A stretch of 64,000 nt of DNA from positions 682,001 through 746,000 of the forward strand of contig NZ_JAVTJJ010000002.1 of assembly GCF_031843945.1 (NCBI RefSeq), read 5' to 3'. A model generated the notes under the pieces. The model had not been told where the DNA came from. It did no database searches and was given only the letters and a program-made list of their open reading frames with translations. This DNA is from Paracidovorax sp031843945. GTDB taxonomy: Bacteria > Pseudomonadota > Gammaproteobacteria > Burkholderiales > Burkholderiaceae_C. This document shows positions 25,228 through 34,425 of the stretch, piece after piece. A program made the position numbers and the translations under genes. Every line of letters begins with the position of its first letter. The first letter of the stretch is position 1.

Positions 25228-26361
25228 TCAGCGGGAGATGACCTGGCTCAGCGCCGTGCGCAAATGGCCCACGGTGCGGTCCACGTTGTGCCACTTCTCC
25301 AGGCCAAAAAGGCCGATGCGGAAGGTGCGAAATTCGGGGCCTTCGTCGCACTGCAACGGCACGCCGGCGGCGGTCTGCAGGCCCACGGCGGCGAACTTGG
25401 CGCCGCTCTGAATGCCGGGGTCGGTGGTGTAGCTGACCACCACGCCCGGCGCCTTGAAGCCGTCGGCGGCCACGCTGGGAAGGCCTTGCGATTCGAGCAG
25501 CTCGCGCACCTGAGCACCCAACGCGATCTGTTCCTGGCGCACCTTTTCAAAGCCGTAGTCGCGCGTTTCCAGCATCACGTCACGCAGTTGCACCAGCGCG
25601 TCGGTGGGCATGGTGGTGTGATAGGCGTGCTGGCCTTTTTCGTAGCCTTCGGCGATCTGCATCCACTTCTTCAAGTCGCACGAGAAGCTGGAGCTTTGCG
25701 TGCCTTCGATGGCTTCGCGAGCGCGCTCGCTCATCATCACCATGGCGCAGCAGGGCGAGCCACTCCAGCCTTTTTGCGGCGCGCTGATCAGCACGTCCAC
25801 GCCGGTGGCGCGCATGTCCACCCACATTGCGCCCGACGCCACGCAGTCGAGCACGAAGAGCGCACCCACCTCATGCGCCGCATCGGCCACGGTGCGCAGG
25901 TAGTCGTCGGGCAGGATGATGCCGCTGGCGGTTTCGACATGCGGGGCGAACACGACCTTGGGGCGCTCAGCGCGAATGGCAGCGGCCACATCGTTCGCAG
26001 GGCACGGCGCCCAAGGCGCCTGCGGGCCGTCGCCCTGCGGGCGCGCCTTACACACCACCGCGCCGCCGCCCAGGCCGCCCGCGTCGAAGATCTGGCTCCA
26101 GCGATAGCTGAACCAGCCATTGCGCACGATCAGCACCTTCTCGCGGTTGGCGAACTGGCGCGCCACCGCTTCCATGCCGAAGGTGCCGCTGCCTGGCACC
26201 AGCACCGCCGTGTGGGCGCCGTAGACCTGCTTGAGCGTAGCCAGGATGTCTTGCACCACGCCGGTGAAGCGCTTGGACATGTGGTTGAGCGCGCGGTCTG
26301 TGTAGACCACCGAAAATTCGAGCAGACCGTCGGGGTCGATGTGGGGCAGCAGGCCAGGCAT
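25228..26361 (-). CDS. Class V aminotransferase (alanine/serine-glyoxylate aminotransferase-like)
   Basis: This is a 377-residue PLP enzyme of fold type I, class V. The likely Schiff-base lysine is in SAPQKGWSGSP. The N-terminal VYTDRALNHMSKRF, then LVPGSGTFGMEAVARQF, and FVLDCVASGAMWVDM (PLP-ring Asp region) are typical. Homologues transfer amino groups from serine or alanine to glyoxylate, or from purine-derived ureidoglycine; the substrate here is uncertain. The start at 26361 (MPGLLPHIDPDG) has GGAGATC seven bases upstream, and 16 further in-frame codons upstream were rejected. It lies divergent from the macA operon. Confidence 0.82.
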   Translation of the reverse strand: MPGLLPHIDPDGLLEFSVVYTDRALNHMSKRFTGVVQDILATLKQVYGAHTAVLVPGSGTFGMEAVARQFANREKVLIVRNGWFSYRWSQIFDAGGLGGGAVVCKARPQGDGPQAPWAPCPANDVAAAIRAERPKVVFAPHVETASGIILPDDYLRTVADAAHEVGALFVLDCVASGAMWVDMRATGVDVLISAPQKGWSGSPCCAMVMMSERAREAIEGTQSSSFSCDLKKWMQIAEGYEKGQHAYHTTMPTDALVQLRDVMLETRDYGFEKVRQEQIALGAQVRELLESQGLPSVAADGFKAPGVVVSYTTDPGIQSGAKFAAVGLQTAAGVPLQCDEGPEFRTFRIGLFGLEKWHNVDRTVGHLRTALSQVISR

Positions 26362-26576
26362 GTGGGATCTCCAAGTCACGACAAAAAAATGCGCGGGGCA
26401 GCTTAGCACGGCACTTGTCGGGCTTCGGCGGCCCGCGCAACCTCTGCGGTTTACCTAACTTTACGAGGGCGGCACGGGCACGCCATGCTGCCTTGGCACA
26501 CTCGGTGGCATCGACGGCAAGCCCGCGCCCCGCGTGGACAATGCGCCGCCGTCCAGCCGACATTTCCAGGAATTTC

Positions 26577-27785
26577 ATGTCCATCGCCCGCAAGATCTCC
26601 AAGCCCTGGCGCATCGCGCTGCTCCTTCTCGCGCTGGCCGCCCTCGCCTTCGGTGCCTGGCGCCTTTTCTTCCAGGCCCCGCCGGCACCGCGCTTCGTGA
26701 CGACGACGGCGGCCAAGGCCGACATCGAAGACGCGGTGCTGGCCACCGGCACCATCCAGGCCTTCAAGCAGGTCAGCGTGGGCGCGCAGGTGTCGGGCCA
26801 GGTGAAGGTGTTGCGCGTGGAACTGGGCCAGACGGTCAAGAAGGGCGACTTGGTGGCCGAGATCGATTCCACCACCCAGCAAAACAACGTGCGCAATGCC
26901 GAGGCCGCGCTGGAGAACGTGCGCGCGCAGCTGACGGCGCAACAGGCGGCACTGAACGAAGCGGAGCTAAGTTACAAGCGTCAAAGGCAATTGCTAGACG
27001 CCGAGGCCGGCTCACGCGCCGACTTTGAAGCCGCCGAGGCCACGCGCAACACCACGCGCGCCAACATCGCGGCGCTGCAGGCGCAGATCAAGCAGGCCGG
27101 CATCACGGCGGAAACGGCCAAGGTGAACCTGGGCTACACAAAGATCGTCTCGCCCATCGACGGCGTGGTGGTAGCGCTGGTGGTGCAACAGGGCCAAACG
27201 GTGAACGCCAACCAGACGACGCCCACCATCATCAAGGTAGCGCAGCTGGACACGGTGACGGTGAAGACGCAGATCTCCGAGGCCGACGTCGTCAAGGTCA
27301 AGCCCGATCTGCCGGTGTACTTCACCATCCTGGGCGAGCCCGACCGGCGCTACAACGCCAAGCTGCGCACCATCGAGCCGGCCACCGATGCCATCCTGAC
27401 CGACTCGACTGCGTCCACCAGCACCACCAGCTCCAGCTCGACCACGGCCGTCTACTACAACGGCCTGTTCGACGTGCCCAACCCCGAAAACAAGCTGCGC
27501 ATTTCCATGACCGCGCAGGTCTCCATCGTGCGCGCCCAGGCCAAGGACGTGATCGTCATTCCATCGTCGGCGCTGGGCCGGCGCGGACGTGACGGCACCA
27601 CCGTGCGCGTGCTGGACGCCGAAGGCAACCCGCAGCCGCGCAAGGTGAAGGTCGGCATCAACAACAACGTGAATGCCGAGATCACCGAAGGCCTGGCCGA
27701 AGGCGACAAGGTGGTGCTGGGCGAAGCCACCGCGCCGGGCGCCGGGCCGCAACAGGGCAACCGCCGCCCGCCGATGCGCATGTGA
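26577..27785 (+). CDS. macA: MacA-like periplasmic adaptor of an ABC efflux pump
   Basis: This is a 402-residue membrane-fusion protein. An N-terminal anchor helix (WRIALLLLALAALAFGAWRLFF) is followed by a biotinyl-lipoyl-like domain (VGAQVSGQVKVLRVELGQTVKKGDLVAEID), a long coiled-coil hairpin (about 100-170), then beta-barrel and C-terminal domains. A Ser/Thr-rich loop (STASTSTTSSSSTT) sits in the MacA position before VYYNGLFDVPNPENKLR. It bridges MacB in the inner membrane and an outer membrane channel. The ATG at 26577 has AGGA upstream. The next gene is macB after 34 bp, then an outer membrane factor, forming a complete tripartite pump operon. Confidence 0.93.
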   Translation: MSIARKISKPWRIALLLLALAALAFGAWRLFFQAPPAPRFVTTTAAKADIEDAVLATGTIQAFKQVSVGAQVSGQVKVLRVELGQTVKKGDLVAEIDSTTQQNNVRNAEAALENVRAQLTAQQAALNEAELSYKRQRQLLDAEAGSRADFEAAEATRNTTRANIAALQAQIKQAGITAETAKVNLGYTKIVSPIDGVVVALVVQQGQTVNANQTTPTIIKVAQLDTVTVKTQISEADVVKVKPDLPVYFTILGEPDRRYNAKLRTIEPATDAILTDSTASTSTTSSSSTTAVYYNGLFDVPNPENKLRISMTAQVSIVRAQAKDVIVIPSSALGRRGRDGTTVRVLDAEGNPQPRKVKVGINNNVNAEITEGLAEGDKVVLGEATAPGAGPQQGNRRPPMRM

Positions 27786-27819
27786 TGCAGCTGCAACCGC
27801 GCCAATTGATCACATCGCC

Positions 27820-29850
27820 ATGAAACAGGACCCTTCCTTTTCCGCCACGGGCCCGTCGCCTGCCGCGCCGTCCCATTCGGCACCAGCGGGCACGCCGCTG
27901 CTGGAGCTGCGCGATCTTCGCCGCGAGTTCCCCGCCGGCGAAGGCACCATCGCCGTGCTCAAGGACGTCAACCTGGCCATTCACGCGGGTGAGATGGTCG
28001 CCATCGTCGGGCAGTCTGGCTCGGGCAAGTCCACGCTGATGAACATCCTGGGCTGCCTGGACAAGCCCACCGCCGGCACCTACCGCGTCGCCGGTCGCGC
28101 CACCGGCCAGCTGGGGCCGGACGAGCTGGCTGCGCTGCGGCGCGAATACTTTGGCTTCATCTTCCAGCGCTACCACCTGCTGGGCGACCTGACCGCGCGT
28201 GGCAACGTGGAAGTGCCCGCTGTGTATGCCGGCACGCCCGCCGGTGCGCGCCACGACCGCGCGGCCGCCCTGCTGGGCCGGCTGGGCCTGTCGGACCGCA
28301 CGGGCCACCGGCCGGGGCAGCTGTCGGGCGGGCAGCAGCAACGCGTGTCCATCGCCCGAGCGCTGATGAACGGTGGCAGCGTGATCCTGGCCGACGAGCC
28401 CACGGGGGCGCTCGATACGGCCAGCGGCGAAGAGGTGATGAAGATCCTGCAGGAGCTGCACGCCGAAGGCCATACCATCATCATCGTGACGCACGACATG
28501 GCGGTGGCCGAGCATGCCGAACGCATCATCGAGATCCGCGACGGCGAGATCATTGGCGACCGCCCGACGGCCCGCATGGCCGGCTTGGGGCCGCGCGGCG
28601 CAGCGCCTGCGCTGCCGCCGCGCCCTGCCGCGCGCAATGGCGTCGGCGCCCTGCGTGACCGCTTCATCGAGGCCTTTCAGATGGCGCTGCTGGCGATGAA
28701 TGCGCACCGCCTGCGCACCTTCCTGACCATGCTGGGCATCATCATCGGCATCGCCTCGGTGGTGGCGGTGGTGGCGCTGGGCGAAGGCTCGCGCCAGCAG
28801 GTGCTCAAGAACATCAGCTCCATCGGCACCAACACCATCGAGGTGTTCTCGGGCACCGGCTTCGGCGACCCGCGTTCGGGCCGAGTGCGCACGCTGGTGC
28901 CGGCCGATGCGGCGGCGCTGGCGCAGCAAAGCTACGTGGACAGCGTCACGCCCACGCTGCAGAACTCGGTCACCGGCCGCTACCGCAACATCGAGGCGGC
29001 GATGACCGTGGTGGGCGCGGGCGAGCAGTACTTTCGCGTCAAGGGCGTGAAGGTGGTGCAGGGCAGCGAGTTCGGTGCCGACAACGTGGCGCGGCGCGAA
29101 CAGGTGGCGGTGATCGACGACAACACGCGCAAGACGCTGTTTCCGAACACGCCCGAGCCGGTGGGCGAAGTGATTTTGCTGGGCAGCATTCCGGTGCGCG
29201 TGATCGGCGTGGCGGCCAAGAGCGAGTCGGCTTTTGGCAACACCGAGGCGCTGAACGTGTTCGTGCCCTACACCACGGCCATGAGCCGCATCGTCAACCA
29301 AAGCTATCTGCGCAGCATCACCGTGCGCGTGCGGGACGACGCTCCCACCAGCGCGGCCGAGCAAGGCATCAACCAGCTGTTGGAGCAGCGCCACGGCCGC
29401 AAGGACTTCTATGTGCTCAACACCGACAGCATCCGCCAGACCATCGAGGCGACCACACAGACGATGACGCTCTTGATCAGCTCCATCGCCGTGATCTCGC
29501 TCATCGTGGGCGGCATCGGCGTGATGAACATCATGCTGGTGAGCGTGACCGAGCGCACCCGCGAGATCGGCGTACGCATGGCCGTGGGCGCGCGTCAGAG
29601 CGACATTCAGCAGCAGTTTCTGATCGAAGCGGTGCTGGTGTGCCTGATCGGCGGGGTGCTGGGCATCCTCGCGGCGCTGGGCTTCGGGCAGATCTTCGCG
29701 CGCACCAGCAGCGACTTTCAGATGGTGTATTCGCACGGCTCGATGGTGGCCGCCTTCGTCTGCGCCACGTTGATCGGCGTGGTCTTCGGCTTCCTGCCCG
29801 CGCGCAGCGCCGCCCGACTTGACCCTGTGGAAGCGTTAGCCCGCGAGTGA
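27820..29850 (+). CDS. macB: MacB-like ABC transporter, ATPase plus permease
   Basis: This is a 676-residue inner-membrane protein. The N-terminal nucleotide-binding domain (about 25-250) has Walker A VGQSGSGKST, signature LSGGQQQR, Walker B VILADEPTGALD and an H-loop in IIIVTHDM. The first transmembrane helix follows at about residue 310 (LRTFLTMLGIIIGIASVVAVV), then a large periplasmic domain and three C-terminal helices with GGIGVMNIMLVSVTERTREIG. MacB-type exporters work as mechanotransmission pumps for macrolides, toxins, lipopeptides or porphyrins; the cargo is not predictable here. It is coupled by a GTGA overlap to the outer membrane factor gene. Confidence 0.94.
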   Translation: MKQDPSFSATGPSPAAPSHSAPAGTPLLELRDLRREFPAGEGTIAVLKDVNLAIHAGEMVAIVGQSGSGKSTLMNILGCLDKPTAGTYRVAGRATGQLGPDELAALRREYFGFIFQRYHLLGDLTARGNVEVPAVYAGTPAGARHDRAAALLGRLGLSDRTGHRPGQLSGGQQQRVSIARALMNGGSVILADEPTGALDTASGEEVMKILQELHAEGHTIIIVTHDMAVAEHAERIIEIRDGEIIGDRPTARMAGLGPRGAAPALPPRPAARNGVGALRDRFIEAFQMALLAMNAHRLRTFLTMLGIIIGIASVVAVVALGEGSRQQVLKNISSIGTNTIEVFSGTGFGDPRSGRVRTLVPADAAALAQQSYVDSVTPTLQNSVTGRYRNIEAAMTVVGAGEQYFRVKGVKVVQGSEFGADNVARREQVAVIDDNTRKTLFPNTPEPVGEVILLGSIPVRVIGVAAKSESAFGNTEALNVFVPYTTAMSRIVNQSYLRSITVRVRDDAPTSAAEQGINQLLEQRHGRKDFYVLNTDSIRQTIEATTQTMTLLISSIAVISLIVGGIGVMNIMLVSVTERTREIGVRMAVGARQSDIQQQFLIEAVLVCLIGGVLGILAALGFGQIFARTSSDFQMVYSHGSMVAAFVCATLIGVVFGFLPARSAARLDPVEALARE

Positions 29851-31271
29851 AAACAATGCATCGCCCTTCTTCTCTTTTTCTTCGCCCCGCCACACTGGTG
29901 CTTGCACTGGCCCTGGCCGGCTGTTCGACGCTGCGCACCCCCTACGAAGCGCCCAGCGCGCTGGTGCCCGCGCAATGGCAGCATGCCGCCGCAGATGCAG
30001 TCACCCAACAAAGCGCGGCGCGCGACGCCACGGCCATCACTGGCCAATGGTGGAAGGCCTTCGGCGACCCGGTGCTCGACCAGTTGGTCGAAACCGCGCT
30101 CGCCCGCAACAACGACCTGGCCGTGGCGGCCATTCGCGTGCGGCGTGCGCAACTGCAGGCGCGCCTGTCGGAGAACCGCCCCAGTTTCAGCGCCAGCGTG
30201 AACAGCGGCGCCAACCGCCCGCTCGATGGCGGATCGACCACACGCTCCAACTCTGCATCGGTGGGCGTGAGCTATGAGGCCGACCTGTGGAACCGCCTGG
30301 GCGCATCGACCGACGCTGCGCGCTGGGAGACGCTTGCCACCGCGCAAGACCGCGAAGCGGCAGCGCAGGCGCTGGTCGGCACCACCGCCACGCTGTATTG
30401 GCAGCTGGGCCATTTCAACCAGCGGCTGGCGTCTTCCGCAGAGAGCATTCGCTATGCCGAACGCACGCTGGCGCTCATCCAGGCGCAATACGACGCGGGC
30501 GCCGTCTCCACGCTGGAAGTGGCCGAGTCGCGCCAGAGCCTGGCCAGCCAGCGCGCCGCCATGGCGCAGCTGCAGCAGCAGTATGTGGAAACGTCCAACG
30601 CGCTGGTGCTGCTATTCGACGGCTCGGCCAGCGGCCCGGCCGCACCGGGCTGGAGCGCGCCGCAGGCGCTGCCCGATACCGCCCTGCCCGACGTGGCCGC
30701 AGGCCTGCCAGCCGAGCTGCTGGGTCGCCGGCCCGATTTGCGTGCGGCCGAGCTGCGCCTGCGCGAATCGCTGGCCACGGCGGACGCCACGCGGCTGTCG
30801 TACTACCCGCGCCTGTCGCTGACGGGCGCGCTGGGCGGCTCCAGCAGCTCGCTGGGCAACCTGCTGGCCAACCCGCTCGCCACGCTGGGTGCGGGGCTGG
30901 TGCTGCCGTTCCTCAACCGCACCGAGATGCAGCTGAGCACCGACATCGCCCGCGCCGACTACGAGCAAGCCGTGGTCGCCTTCCGCCAGACGCTCTACCA
31001 GGCCTTCGTCGACGTGGACAACGCGCTGTCGGCTCGCCGCCAGCTCACCGAGCAGGGCGTGCAGCTAGAACAGTCGCTGGCCGACGCGCGCCGCGCCGAG
31101 CAGCTGTACGAAGTGCGCTACCGCGCCGGCGCCGTAGCGTTGCGGCCCTGGCTGGACGCGCAGGAAAAGCGCCGCTCGGCCGAGATCGCGCTGTCGGACA
31201 ACCGCCTCTCCCGCCTGACCAACCACGCGACGCTGTACCAGGCGCTCGGCGGTGGCTCAGGCGGCCGCTGA
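29847..31271 (+). CDS. Outer membrane efflux lipoprotein (NodT/OprM-like, TolC family)
   Basis: This is a 474-residue outer-membrane channel for the MacAB-type pump. A lipoprotein signal (LVLALALAGCSTL, with lipobox LAGC) is followed by two repeats of the outer-membrane efflux protein fold, for example WWKAFGDPVLDQLVETALARNNDL and LLGRRPDLRAAELRLRES, which are hallmarks of the NodT/OprM group. A GTG start at 29847 overlaps the macB stop (GTGA). An ATG three codons later (29856) is also possible and would leave the same lipobox. It is the last gene of the macA-macB operon. Confidence 0.92.
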   Translation: MKTMHRPSSLFLRPATLVLALALAGCSTLRTPYEAPSALVPAQWQHAAADAVTQQSAARDATAITGQWWKAFGDPVLDQLVETALARNNDLAVAAIRVRRAQLQARLSENRPSFSASVNSGANRPLDGGSTTRSNSASVGVSYEADLWNRLGASTDAARWETLATAQDREAAAQALVGTTATLYWQLGHFNQRLASSAESIRYAERTLALIQAQYDAGAVSTLEVAESRQSLASQRAAMAQLQQQYVETSNALVLLFDGSASGPAAPGWSAPQALPDTALPDVAAGLPAELLGRRPDLRAAELRLRESLATADATRLSYYPRLSLTGALGGSSSSLGNLLANPLATLGAGLVLPFLNRTEMQLSTDIARADYEQAVVAFRQTLYQAFVDVDNALSARRQLTEQGVQLEQSLADARRAEQLYEVRYRAGAVALRPWLDAQEKRRSAEIALSDNRLSRLTNHATLYQALGGGSGGR

Positions 31272-31375
31272 GGCGGCGTTCGGCGCGGTGCCATCCCGCC
31301 ACGCGGCACGGCGCCCGGGTGACGCCACCGTAGGATGCGAGGCTTGTTCGATTCATTGCCCTGCCGCACCACGCC

Positions 31376-32440
31376 ATGCCTGATTTCCGCAGCGACACCG
31401 TCACCCAGCCCACCCCCGCCATGCGCGCGGCCATGCTCGCCGCCCCGCTGGGCGACGACGTTTTCGGCGACGACCCTTCCGTGAACGCGCTGCAGGAACA
31501 TGCGGCCACCTTGCTGGGGTTCGAGGCCAGCCTGTTCGCGCCCACCGGCACGCAGACCAACCTGATCGCGCTGATGGGCCACTGCCAGCGCGGCGACGAG
31601 GCCATCGTCGGCCAGAGCTGGCACACCTACCGCTGGGAAGGCGGCGGCATGGCGGTGCTGGGCTCCATCCAGCCGCAGCCGGTGGAATCGCAAGCCGACG
31701 GCACGCTGGCGCTGGCCGACATCGCCGCCGCCATCAAGCCAGACGACCCGCACTTCGCGCGCACCCGGCTGGTGGTGCTGGAAAACACCACCGGCGGGCG
31801 CGTGCTGCCCACGCCTTACGTGGCCGACGTGGCGCAGCTGGCGCGATCGCGCGGGCTGGCCATGCACCTGGACGGCGCGCGCCTGTTCAACGCCGCCACT
31901 GCCAACGCCGAAGCCAACGGTACCGACGTGTACGACGAGGCACGCACGCTGACGTCGCACTTCGACTCGGTCTCGCTGTGCCTCAGCAAGGGGCTGGGCG
32001 CGCCGGTGGGCTCGCTGCTGCTGGGCTCGAAGGACTTCATCGCCCGTGCGCGGCGCACGCGCAAGATTTTGGGCGGCGGCATGCGCCAGGCTGGGCTGCT
32101 GGCTGCCGCCGGCCAGCACGCGCTGGAACACCACGTGCGCCGGCTGGCGCAAGACCATGCACTGGCACGCACGTTGGCCGAGGGCTTGGCCGAAGCCGGC
32201 CGCAGCCACCCTGTGCTGGCGGGCCGGCTGACGGTGGCATCGGCGAACACCAACATCCTGTTCACCGACCTGCACGCCGACGTGGCCCCCGCCTTTACCG
32301 ACTGGCTAGCGCGCCACGGCGTGCGCGTGACCAGCGGCCTTTATGCAGGCCAGGCGCGTGTGCGATGGGTGACGCATCTGGATGTCACGGCGCAGGAAGT
32401 GGCCGATGCGCTGGACTGCGTGCAGCGCTTCAAAGCGTGA
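31376..32440 (+). CDS. ltaE: Low-specificity L-threonine aldolase
   Basis: This is a 354-residue PLP enzyme that cleaves L-threonine or L-allo-threonine to glycine and acetaldehyde. Recognised motifs are FRSDTVTQPTPAMRAAM at the N-terminus, GDDVFGDDPSVNALQ, LFAPTGTQTNL, MHLDGARLFNA (PLP ring contact) and SLCLSKGLGAPVGS with the PLP-binding lysine. The length is normal. It lies 104 bp downstream of the efflux operon on the same strand and converges on yggS, with repeat copy D between them. It probably has its own promoter, which is not clear by eye. Confidence 0.93.
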   Translation: MPDFRSDTVTQPTPAMRAAMLAAPLGDDVFGDDPSVNALQEHAATLLGFEASLFAPTGTQTNLIALMGHCQRGDEAIVGQSWHTYRWEGGGMAVLGSIQPQPVESQADGTLALADIAAAIKPDDPHFARTRLVVLENTTGGRVLPTPYVADVAQLARSRGLAMHLDGARLFNAATANAEANGTDVYDEARTLTSHFDSVSLCLSKGLGAPVGSLLLGSKDFIARARRTRKILGGGMRQAGLLAAAGQHALEHHVRRLAQDHALARTLAEGLAEAGRSHPVLAGRLTVASANTNILFTDLHADVAPAFTDWLARHGVRVTSGLYAGQARVRWVTHLDVTAQEVADALDCVQRFKA

Positions 32441-32451
32441 CCCAAGGCATT

Positions 32452-32510
32452 TGCTAGCTTATTGATAGCTAGAAGCGCTTGATGGATAAGCGCTAGAGGC
32501 CTTTTTGGCT
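32452..32510 (-). repeat. Two-hairpin intergenic repeat, copy D
   Basis: This copy is on the minus strand, between the convergent ltaE and yggS genes. AGCGCTT-loop-AAGCGCT forms a perfect 7-bp stem. A second stem (AGCTAT...) is altered to GCTAGC-type arms, and a run of Ts flanks the GGCC end. In this position it could serve as a bidirectional transcript end. Confidence 0.8.
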
Positions 32511-32527
32511 TAAGAACTGCGAGGGCT

Positions 32528-33262
32528 TCAAGTCGACGCCGGGTAGTGGCGCCCGCCGAAGATGCCGCTGCCCACGCGCACCATCGTGCTGCCCGCGCGC
32601 ACGGCGGCTTCCAGGTCGGCCGTCATGCCCAGCGACAGCGTATCCACACGCTCCCAGCCTTGCATTCCGTCGCTGGCGAGGGCAGCGCGCACATCGGCCC
32701 ACACGCTGCGGGCGCGCTCATGCACGGCGCACTGCGCGGCGAAATCTTCCACCGCATCGGGAATGGCCATCACGCCCCGCAGCGCAAGGCGTGGCAGCCG
32801 CGCCACAGCGCGCGCCAGGGCCACGGCCTCTTCGGGCGGCACGCCGGCCTTGGTGGGGCCGCCATCCACGTTCACCTGAATGCAGACCTGCAGGGGCGCA
32901 AGATCGGCGGGCCGCTGGTCCGACAGGCGCTCGGCAATCTTCAGCCGGTCCACCGTGTGCACCCAGTCGAAGTGCGCCGCCACCAGCCGCGTCTTGTTGC
33001 TTTGCAGCGGGCCGATGCAGTGCCATTGCAGCGCCTGCGGCAGATGCATGGCGGCCACCAAGGCCATCTTCTCGACGGCTTCCTGCACGTAGTTTTCGCC
33101 AAAGCACCGCTGCCCGGCCAGCGCGGCATCGCGCACCGCTTCAGGCCCGAAAGTCTTGGAGACGGCCAGCAGCGACACGTCGGCAGCACTGCGCCCGGCC
33201 GCCGCGCAAGCCGCGTCAATGCGCGTACGCACTTGTTGGAGGTTGTTACCAATCGTCGTCAT
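32528..33262 (-). CDS. yggS: YggS/PLPBP-type pyridoxal phosphate homeostasis protein
   Basis: This is a 244-residue single-domain PLP-binding protein of the alanine racemase fold. The PLP lysine is in LLAVSKTFG (about residue 37). Other family motifs are FGENYVQEAVEKM, WHCIGPLQSNKTR, LSLGMTADLEAAVRAGSTMVRVGSGIFG. It has no known catalytic activity and maintains PLP and amino acid balance. The start at 33262 (MTTIGNNLQQVR) is the family start; longer frames upstream overlap the pilT promoter. It diverges from pilT, a conserved arrangement in proteobacteria. Confidence 0.94.
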   Translation of the reverse strand: MTTIGNNLQQVRTRIDAACAAAGRSAADVSLLAVSKTFGPEAVRDAALAGQRCFGENYVQEAVEKMALVAAMHLPQALQWHCIGPLQSNKTRLVAAHFDWVHTVDRLKIAERLSDQRPADLAPLQVCIQVNVDGGPTKAGVPPEEAVALARAVARLPRLALRGVMAIPDAVEDFAAQCAVHERARSVWADVRAALASDGMQGWERVDTLSLGMTADLEAAVRAGSTMVRVGSGIFGGRHYPAST

Positions 33263-33265
33263 AAT
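33236..33265 (+). promoter_or_regulatory. Candidate sigma-70 promoter for pilT
   Basis: TTGGAG (33236-33241) and CATAAT (33260-33265) are separated by 18 bases, giving transcription from about 33272 and a 50-base leader to the pilT start. The -10 overlaps the yggS start codon on the other strand. It was found by eye and is moderately supported. Confidence 0.4.
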
Positions 33266-33323
33266 GTTTGGGCGAGCGTACCAAACCCGCCGCAGACCGC
33301 ACCCATACGACCGAGGGAACCCC

Positions 33324-34367
33324 GTGGACATCACCCAGCTGCTCGCCTTCAGCGTGAAGAACAAGGCATCCGACCTGCACCTCTCGGCCGGTTTGCCGCC
33401 CATGATCCGCGTGCACGGCGACGTGCGCCGCATCAACGTGGACGCGCTGGACCACAAGACGGTGCACGCCATGGTCTACGACATCATGAGCGACGCCCAG
33501 CGCAAGGTGTACGAAGAGTTTCTCGAAATCGACTTCTCGTTCGAAATCGAAGGCCTGGCGCGCTTTCGCGTCAACGCGTTCAACCAGAACCGCGGCGCCG
33601 CGGCGGTGTTCCGAACCATCCCGAGCAAGATCCTCACGCTCGAGCAGCTCAACGCGCCCAAGATCTTCGCCGACCTGGCCCTGAAGCCGCGCGGCCTGGT
33701 GCTGGTGACGGGCCCCACGGGTTCGGGCAAGTCCACCACGCTGGCGGCCATGGTGAACTACCTGAACGAAAGCGAATACGCGCACATTCTGACGGTGGAA
33801 GACCCCATCGAATTCGTGCACGAATCAAAGAAGTGCCTGATCAACCAGCGTGAAGTCGGGCCGATGACGCTGTCGTTCGCGGCCGCGCTCAAATCCGCCC
33901 TGCGCGAAGACCCGGACGCGATTCTGGTCGGTGAAATGCGCGACCTGGAAACCATCCGCCTGGCCATGACGGCGGCGGAAACGGGCCATCTGGTCTTTGG
34001 CACGCTGCACACGTCCAGCGCCGCCAAGACCATCGACCGGATCATCGACGTGTTTCCGGCCGAAGAAAAAGAAATGGTGCGCGCCATGCTGTCCGAATCG
34101 CTGCAGGCCGTGATCTCGCAGACGCTGTGCAAGACCAAGGACGGCGCGGGCCGCGTGGCGGCGCACGAGATCATGCTGGGCACCAGTGCCATCCGCAACC
34201 TGATCCGCGAGGCCAAGGTGGCGCAGATGTATTCCACCATCCAGACCAGCAACAGCGTGGGCATGCAGACGCTGGACCAGAACCTCACCGACCTGGTCCG
34301 CCGCAACATCATCAGCCCGGCCGAAGCGCGCGGCAAAGCCAAGATTCCGGACAACTTCCCGGGCTGA
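33324..34367 (+). CDS. pilT: PilT, type IV pilus retraction ATPase
   Basis: This is a 347-residue hexameric ATPase that powers pilus retraction and twitching. It shows the N-terminal MDITQLLAFSVKNKASDLHLSAG pattern, Walker A GPTGSGKSTT, Asp box ILTVEDPIEFVH, Walker B ILVGEMRD, His box ETGHLVFGTLHT and the PilT-specific C-terminal AIRNLIRE motif. The start is a GTG at 33324 (read VDITQLLAF), with GAGGG upstream; the longer frame into the yggS promoter region is not coding. The cluster continues with a cyclic-nucleotide-domain gene and pilU. Confidence 0.96.
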   Translation: MDITQLLAFSVKNKASDLHLSAGLPPMIRVHGDVRRINVDALDHKTVHAMVYDIMSDAQRKVYEEFLEIDFSFEIEGLARFRVNAFNQNRGAAAVFRTIPSKILTLEQLNAPKIFADLALKPRGLVLVTGPTGSGKSTTLAAMVNYLNESEYAHILTVEDPIEFVHESKKCLINQREVGPMTLSFAAALKSALREDPDAILVGEMRDLETIRLAMTAAETGHLVFGTLHTSSAAKTIDRIIDVFPAEEKEMVRAMLSESLQAVISQTLCKTKDGAGRVAAHEIMLGTSAIRNLIREAKVAQMYSTIQTSNSVGMQTLDQNLTDLVRRNIISPAEARGKAKIPDNFPG

Positions 34368-34425
34368 GATCCCCAGCCGGGCGCCCCCTTACAGACACAG
34401 CGGCCAGCCGCACACGGAGCATCCC

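Noticed and set aside
26955..27000. AT-richer tract in macA resembling an embedded two-hairpin repeat
   Set aside because: Only short pieces (AAGCG, GCTAGA) match the consensus and neither stem pairs; the protein is normal MacA across it.
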